Source: Glaciecola siphonariae (lineage in GTDB: Bacteria; Pseudomonadota; Gammaproteobacteria; Enterobacterales; Alteromonadaceae). From it: a DNA stretch of 64,000 bases. This document shows positions 59,935 through 64,000 of this stretch, one piece after another. The notes under the pieces are model-generated. The model saw nothing but the letters and a program-made list of their open reading frames with translations. It searched no databases and was not told where the DNA came from. The stretch covers positions 124,001-188,000 of the forward strand of contig NZ_JBHSGU010000009.1 of NCBI RefSeq assembly GCF_042652645.1. The letters run 5' to 3'. Made by a program: the position numbers and the translations under genes. How positions within the stretch are numbered: position 1 is the first letter of the stretch; the number at the start of each line of letters is the position of its first letter.

Positions 59935-61629
59935 TTAGTACTTGAGCATGGCCTTTAGGGTATCTAAGGTATCGGCCTCGTTAGCAGGTTTGTCCCAACG
60001 GATACGATGAATGCGCGGAAAGCGCAAGGCCACGCCCGATTTATGGCGTTTTGATTCGTGTACCGAGTCAAACGCTACCTCAAACACCAGCGCTTTCTCG
60101 AGCTCTTTGACAGGCCCAAATCGGCCAATGGTATGTTTACGCACCCAGTTATCTAGGCGTTTTAGCTCCTCATCGGTAAATCCACTGTATGCTTTACCGA
60201 TGGGCAGCAACTGCCCGTCTTGCCAGCAGCCAAAGGTGTAGTCAGAGTAAAAAGAAGAGCGTTTTCCGTGTCCACGCTGCGCATACATAATGACGGCGTC
60301 AATCAATTGAGGGTCGCGTTTCCATTTATACCACTTACCTTTTGGTCTACCTGATACATAAGGGGCATCTTTGCGTTTGAGCATCAAACCTTCGATGTAA
60401 CCTTGCTCTAGCGTTTGCGCCTTATCTCGAAGCATTTCTAAGGTTTTGCTGCCCTCAAATTCAAGCCTAGATGATAAAAATAAGTGCGCATAGGGCTGAC
60501 TCTTAAACCAAGCGTGCAGGCTGCTATAACGTTGCTCAAGCGGCAGGTCGCGTTTGTCGTCACCGTTTAGACTCAGCACGTCATATAAAATAATGCCGGC
60601 AGGATATTCACCGATGAGCTTTTTGCTGGGCTTTTTCTTATTCAGTCTTTGTTGCAGCTGATTAAAAGACGCGATTTGGTGTGAGCTGTTTTTATCCTCA
60701 TTGGCACTAAGCACGCTTGGTATATCTTGGATGGTATTATCTAAAGGCGCTTGCTCATTTTTGGGCGACAGGGCAATTAACTCGCCGTCAAATACCCCCT
60801 CAATATCGCTTTTTTCAAGCGGCGCTAAAATCTCTGGAAAAGCCGCACTGATGTCGTCCCCCGTTCTGCTAAACAGTGCCTTGCCGGCAACACCAACGAC
60901 CAATTGCACACGAATGCCGTCAAACTTCCATTCGGCCTGCCATTGACTAGGGTGAATGTCTTCTAGCATGGTTTCGTCAAAAGGGTGAGAGAGCATCACC
61001 GGTTGAAAGGTCAGACTCTTGCTAACATCGGGCATGGCGGCTTTTCCTTCCAGCCATTCTAAAAAAGACTGATAAGGAGGTGTAAGCCCATGCCAAAGTC
61101 GTTCTATGTCCTCTACCGTAATATCTTTGTCATAGCGCTGCCCATATTCAGCCAGCACTTTTTTCAAAAAACGCGCCGACACACCGATACGCAAGCCTTG
61201 CGTGCCTAACTTTAAAAGGGCCCACCTTTGCGGCGCGTTCATGCTGTTCAGTAAGCTAATAAGGTAATTGCGGTTTTCAGCGCGCGAACCCTCGGCAAAG
61301 CGAGTAACTAATTCTGACAAGCTCGGTAGCGTTTGCACGCAGGGAGGGTCTGAATCAATAGGCGTCCATAAATGGGAAACGGTTTCGCTCATTTCCCCCA
61401 CATAATCGTAAGACAGGTCAAATAACAGCGGGTCAACACGCTCAACTATGAGCTTTTTAATCATCGCGCGTTTAAAAAAATCAAAATTTAAAGTGCCTGC
61501 TATGGCGGCAATAGCCCAGCCACGGTCTGGGTCGGGTGTGTTGGCAAGGTAGTCTTTGATTAAAGCGGCTTTGGCTAAATTACTAGATGTGAAGTAAAGC
61601 TTATCGACTAGCTCGGCGAAGGCAATCAT
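59935..61629 (-). CDS. ATP-dependent DNA ligase (ligase-associated repair cluster)
   Basis: About 564 residues from ATG 61629, which follows the exonuclease stop by one base; the frame extends to 61656 but would overlap that gene. The N-terminal DNA-binding domain (FAELVDKLYFTSSNLAKAAL, LKLGTQGLRIGVSARFLKKV) precedes the catalytic domain with the adenylated lysine in EWKFDGIRVQ, VFDGELIAL, EGLMLKRKDAPYVSGRPKGK and WYKWKRD, then an OB domain (FGCWQDGQLLPIGKAYSG; VALRFPRIHRIRWDKPANEA). It is a second ligase besides NAD-dependent LigA. It pairs with the exonuclease and helicase next door. Confidence 0.95.
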   Translation of the reverse strand: MIAFAELVDKLYFTSSNLAKAALIKDYLANTPDPDRGWAIAAIAGTLNFDFFKRAMIKKLIVERVDPLLFDLSYDYVGEMSETVSHLWTPIDSDPPCVQTLPSLSELVTRFAEGSRAENRNYLISLLNSMNAPQRWALLKLGTQGLRIGVSARFLKKVLAEYGQRYDKDITVEDIERLWHGLTPPYQSFLEWLEGKAAMPDVSKSLTFQPVMLSHPFDETMLEDIHPSQWQAEWKFDGIRVQLVVGVAGKALFSRTGDDISAAFPEILAPLEKSDIEGVFDGELIALSPKNEQAPLDNTIQDIPSVLSANEDKNSSHQIASFNQLQQRLNKKKPSKKLIGEYPAGIILYDVLSLNGDDKRDLPLEQRYSSLHAWFKSQPYAHLFLSSRLEFEGSKTLEMLRDKAQTLEQGYIEGLMLKRKDAPYVSGRPKGKWYKWKRDPQLIDAVIMYAQRGHGKRSSFYSDYTFGCWQDGQLLPIGKAYSGFTDEELKRLDNWVRKHTIGRFGPVKELEKALVFEVAFDSVHESKRHKSGVALRFPRIHRIRWDKPANEADTLDTLKAMLKY

Positions 61630-61630
61630 A

Positions 61631-62656
61631 TTAGCTCTCATCCTCATCATAACCAATTAGCGACAGCGCTTTTGCTTTAAACCCCATTTTCTGAGCTTGA
61701 TGCACAAGTGCTTGTTCACGCCCGTGGGTAACCCATACCTCGTCAGGGTTTACCTCTTCAAGCGTCTGCAGCAGCTCAGGCCAGTCGCAATGGTCGCTGA
61801 TAATCAGCGGTAGCTCTGCTCTTCTTTGCTTGGAGCGGGCGCGAATTTGCATCCATCCTGATGCCATAGCGGTCATGACATTAGGCAATTTGCGCGACCA
61901 TCTGTCACTGAGTGACGACGGCGGTGCGAGTACTAACTCACCCTTGAGGGTTTTTAAATCAGCAAGCTCGCTAACAGCCTCCCATTTTCCTAAGTCAACC
62001 CCTTGGCTTTGATAGTACTCACAGAGTTTAATAAGTGCGCCATGCAAGTAAATCGTTTTATGATAGCCAAGCTCACGCAACGACAGCATTAAACGTTGGC
62101 ATTTTCCTAATGCATAAACGCCAACAAGATGGCAGCGGTCTTCAAACAAGGCCATCGAATCTAGCAGCTTTTGCATTTCGTCATTGATGTAAGGGTGTTT
62201 AAATACCGGTAGTCCAAAAGTCGCTTCGGTCACAAATACGTCGCAGGGTGTTACTTCAAAAGGTAGGCAGCTTGGGTCGCGATGTCGCTTATAGTCGCCT
62301 GAGAGCACCAATCGATGATCCGCATGCTCTATTACCGCTTGCGCAGAACCGAGGATGTGTCCTGCAGGCGCGAAGTAAAGCTCACCCTTATGGATATTTA
62401 CACGCTGACCGTAATCAAGCGCCCGAGGGTGTTCGCAAAAGTCATCCCCGTAGCGAATTTGCATGATGTTAAGCGTTTGCTCAGTGGCAAACACTTCTTT
62501 GTGTCCGGGCCTAGCATGATCGGCGTGCCCATGGGTTATGATGGCGCGAGGCACAGGATGCATGGGGTCAATGTAGGCGTCTAATGCACTACAGTAGAGT
62601 CCGAATTTATCAGTTTTTATCCATGTTTCGGGATGCCGTTTAATAGTTCTCTCCAC
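61631..62656 (-). CDS. Ligase-associated metallo-beta-lactamase-fold DNA exonuclease
   Basis: About 341 residues from GTG 62656; the frame runs to 62833 but that part encodes a hydrophobic stretch foreign to the family and overlaps the divergent helicase start at 62802. FGLYCSALDAYIDP, AIITHGHADHARPGHKEVFA (HxHxDH), FAPAGHILGSAQAVIEHADH, VLSGDYKRHRDPSC and VTEATFGLPVFKHP are the signature segments. Members of this SNM1-like family act as nucleases with the neighbouring ligase. The stop TAA at 61633-61631 is one base from the ligase ATG, so the two are co-translated. Confidence 0.9.
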   Translation of the reverse strand: MERTIKRHPETWIKTDKFGLYCSALDAYIDPMHPVPRAIITHGHADHARPGHKEVFATEQTLNIMQIRYGDDFCEHPRALDYGQRVNIHKGELYFAPAGHILGSAQAVIEHADHRLVLSGDYKRHRDPSCLPFEVTPCDVFVTEATFGLPVFKHPYINDEMQKLLDSMALFEDRCHLVGVYALGKCQRLMLSLRELGYHKTIYLHGALIKLCEYYQSQGVDLGKWEAVSELADLKTLKGELVLAPPSSLSDRWSRKLPNVMTAMASGWMQIRARSKQRRAELPLIISDHCDWPELLQTLEEVNPDEVWVTHGREQALVHQAQKMGFKAKALSLIGYDEDES

Positions 62657-62801
62657 AGGCCTTGCTTGCTTTGCAAATGCATACGCATCTTGCCCCTGCA
62701 AAGTTTTATTCGTTGAAGCTAAACTTATGCTCAGCGCCAGATGTATATATGGAGCTAACAGCAAAACACTTATAAAGGCAAAGGAAAACACGATCACTGC
62801 A

Positions 62802-64000
62802 ATGTCGAACAAGCGCGGGCGTATCCCTGACATTTTTAAACAATGGTTTGAAAATAAGCAGTGGCAAATACGGCCTTATCAAAAGAAAATGATCACGGCT
62901 TTTGCGCGGCGTAAATCAAGCTTATTGATTGCGCCTACCGGGGCAGGAAAAACGCTCTCTGGGTTTCTACCTAGCCTTATTGACCTGCATCAGCAGTTAG
63001 AAGACTTGCATGCACGTGAAAAGCCTTTAAACGATAAGCGCGACAAAGACAGTAAGGCCTTTGTAAGAGCGTCTAAAAAATTGGGTTTGCATACGCTTTA
63101 TATTTCGCCTCTAAAAGCCTTAACCTACGACATTGAGCGGAATTTGCACCAGCCCATCAACGACATGGGCTTAGACATAGAAGTCGCTTCTCGCACCGGC
63201 GACACCACTGCCTATCAGCGACAAAAGCAGCGTCGGCAACCTCCGCATATTTTACTGACCACTCCCGAGTCGCTAATGCTGATGCTCTCTTACGCCGATG
63301 CGCCGAGCATATTTGCTAATTTGAAATGTGTCATTCTCGATGAAGTTCACAGCTTTGCTCATACCAAGCGAGGAGATTTTACTTCTCTGGCCTTGGCCCG
63401 CCTACAGTATTTGTGCCCGGATTTTATTCGTTTTGGTTTGTCGGCCACAGTAGCTCATCCAGATGTGTTGGCATTGTGGCTTGGTGCAAACGGTGAGGCG
63501 GTGGATGTGGTAGAGGCGAAAACGCGGGTTAAACCCCGAGTTAAAATCCTCAATACCAAGGCGCGCATCCCCTTTGGTGGCTACATGGGAAAATATGCCG
63601 CTGCCGACGTATATAAAGCGATAAGCCAAGCCGGCACGACCATTGTGTTTGTAAATACACGAGCAACTGCCGAGCTAATATTTCAAGCCCTGTGGGAGCT
63701 CAATACAGAGGTACTACCCATTGCCATCTATCATGGCTCTTTGAGTAAAGACCAGCGGCAAAAAACCGAAAGCATGATGGCAGCAGGTAAGCTAAAAGCC
63801 ATAGTGGCGACGTCGGCTTTGGAATTAGGTATTGATTGGGGAGACGTTGATTTAGTGATTCAAATGGGCGCGCCAAAGGGAGTGAGTCGATTACTGCAGC
63901 GAATTGGCCGTTCAAACCACCGTTTAGATGAACCTTCTCAAGCCTTGCTAGTGCCAGGTAACCGCTTTGAAGCGCTCGAATGTTTAGCCGCGATTAACGC
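62802..64000 (+). CDS. Ligase-associated DEXH-box helicase (Lhr-like), 3' end outside window
   Basis: Open from ATG 62802 to the end of the window (about 400 residues, incomplete). Superfamily 2 motifs: APTGAGKTLSGFLPSL (I), ISPLKALTYDIERNL (Ia), SRTGDTTAYQRQKQ, LLTTPESLMLMLS, VILDEVHSF (II, DEVH), FGLSATVAHPD (III), FVNTRATAELIFQALW (IV), VATSALELGIDWGDVDLVIQ (V) and RLLQRIGRSNH (VI). It is the helicase of the ligase/exonuclease/helicase repair cluster and runs divergently from the other two genes. A phosphoesterase gene often follows in other genomes, beyond this window. Confidence 0.93.
   Translation, partial: MSNKRGRIPDIFKQWFENKQWQIRPYQKKMITAFARRKSSLLIAPTGAGKTLSGFLPSLIDLHQQLEDLHAREKPLNDKRDKDSKAFVRASKKLGLHTLYISPLKALTYDIERNLHQPINDMGLDIEVASRTGDTTAYQRQKQRRQPPHILLTTPESLMLMLSYADAPSIFANLKCVILDEVHSFAHTKRGDFTSLALARLQYLCPDFIRFGLSATVAHPDVLALWLGANGEAVDVVEAKTRVKPRVKILNTKARIPFGGYMGKYAAADVYKAISQAGTTIVFVNTRATAELIFQALWELNTEVLPIAIYHGSLSKDQRQKTESMMAAGKLKAIVATSALELGIDWGDVDLVIQMGAPKGVSRLLQRIGRSNHRLDEPSQALLVPGNRFEALECLAAIN

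Noticed and set aside
62657..62833. N-terminal membrane helix on the ligase-associated exonuclease
   Set aside because: It lies outside the family's normal length and overlaps the helicase start; kept only as an alternative in the findings.

Overview
The window looks like chromosome from a marine gammaproteobacterium, most likely of the Alteromonadales (Alteromonas/Glaciecola-like). The basis is gene order and protein families: nnr-tsaE-amiB-mutL-miaA-hfq-hflX-hflK-hflC beside a divergent queG, rpsF-rpsR-rplI, dnaB, NudC, HemE, UbiG, Zur and many c-di-GMP/PAS signalling proteins. This is inference from protein content; no rRNA or complete tRNA gene is present to confirm it.

Layout. (1) 0-10.6 kb: end of a DUF5916-type outer-membrane protein, a DUF985 cupin, an SPFH/NfeD pair, the ribosomal operon rpsF-rpsR-rplI with a probable S6:S18-binding leader, a thiolase, a histidine kinase followed by a REC-GGDEF-EAL response regulator, and a MOSC protein. 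(2) 10.6-17.1 kb: accessory DNA with an alpha/beta hydrolase, two near-identical 248-bp MITE-like elements flanking a kinase remnant and a four-PAS soluble chemotaxis transducer, then an orphan Rhs toxin tip with two candidate immunity or cargo genes and an Rhs scrap. (3) 17.1-22.9 kb: an ECF sigma/anti-sigma/DUF4097 operon, a periplasmic binding-like protein, dnaB and a gluconolactonase-like protein. (4) 22.9-37.4 kb: a large accessory island. It holds an IS66 remnant, a two-gene Rhs/YD-repeat locus with several disabling mutations, a polymorphic tip with a small membrane immunity candidate, an AbiE toxin-antitoxin pair, a second orphan Rhs tip (JAMM-like) with a lipoprotein-like immunity candidate, a 733-residue RloC/PrrC-like ATPase with a candidate anticodon-nuclease triad, and nested IS21/IS3 debris. 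(5) 37.4-64 kb: core genome with OmpA, Zur, NudC, HemE, the queG/nnr-to-hflC block, an AbgT transporter, ferrochelatase, UbiG, a GST, a diguanylate cyclase and a ligase-associated DNA repair cluster (ligase and exonuclease on minus, helicase on plus, running off the end).

How it fits together. The most interesting part is the competition/defence island at 23-36 kb plus the satellite tip at 15 kb. At least three unrelated Rhs C-terminal tips sit next to different small putative immunity genes. One orphan tip is preceded by about 110 bp copied from the main Rhs core, the arrangement expected for toxin-tip switching by recombination. AbiE and the RloC-like ATPase are lodged in the same island. 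The Rhs backbone itself carries two apparent +1 frameshifts and two in-frame TAA codons, so it is either decaying or affected by sequence errors.

All functions are assigned by reading the translated sequence; no database search was run.
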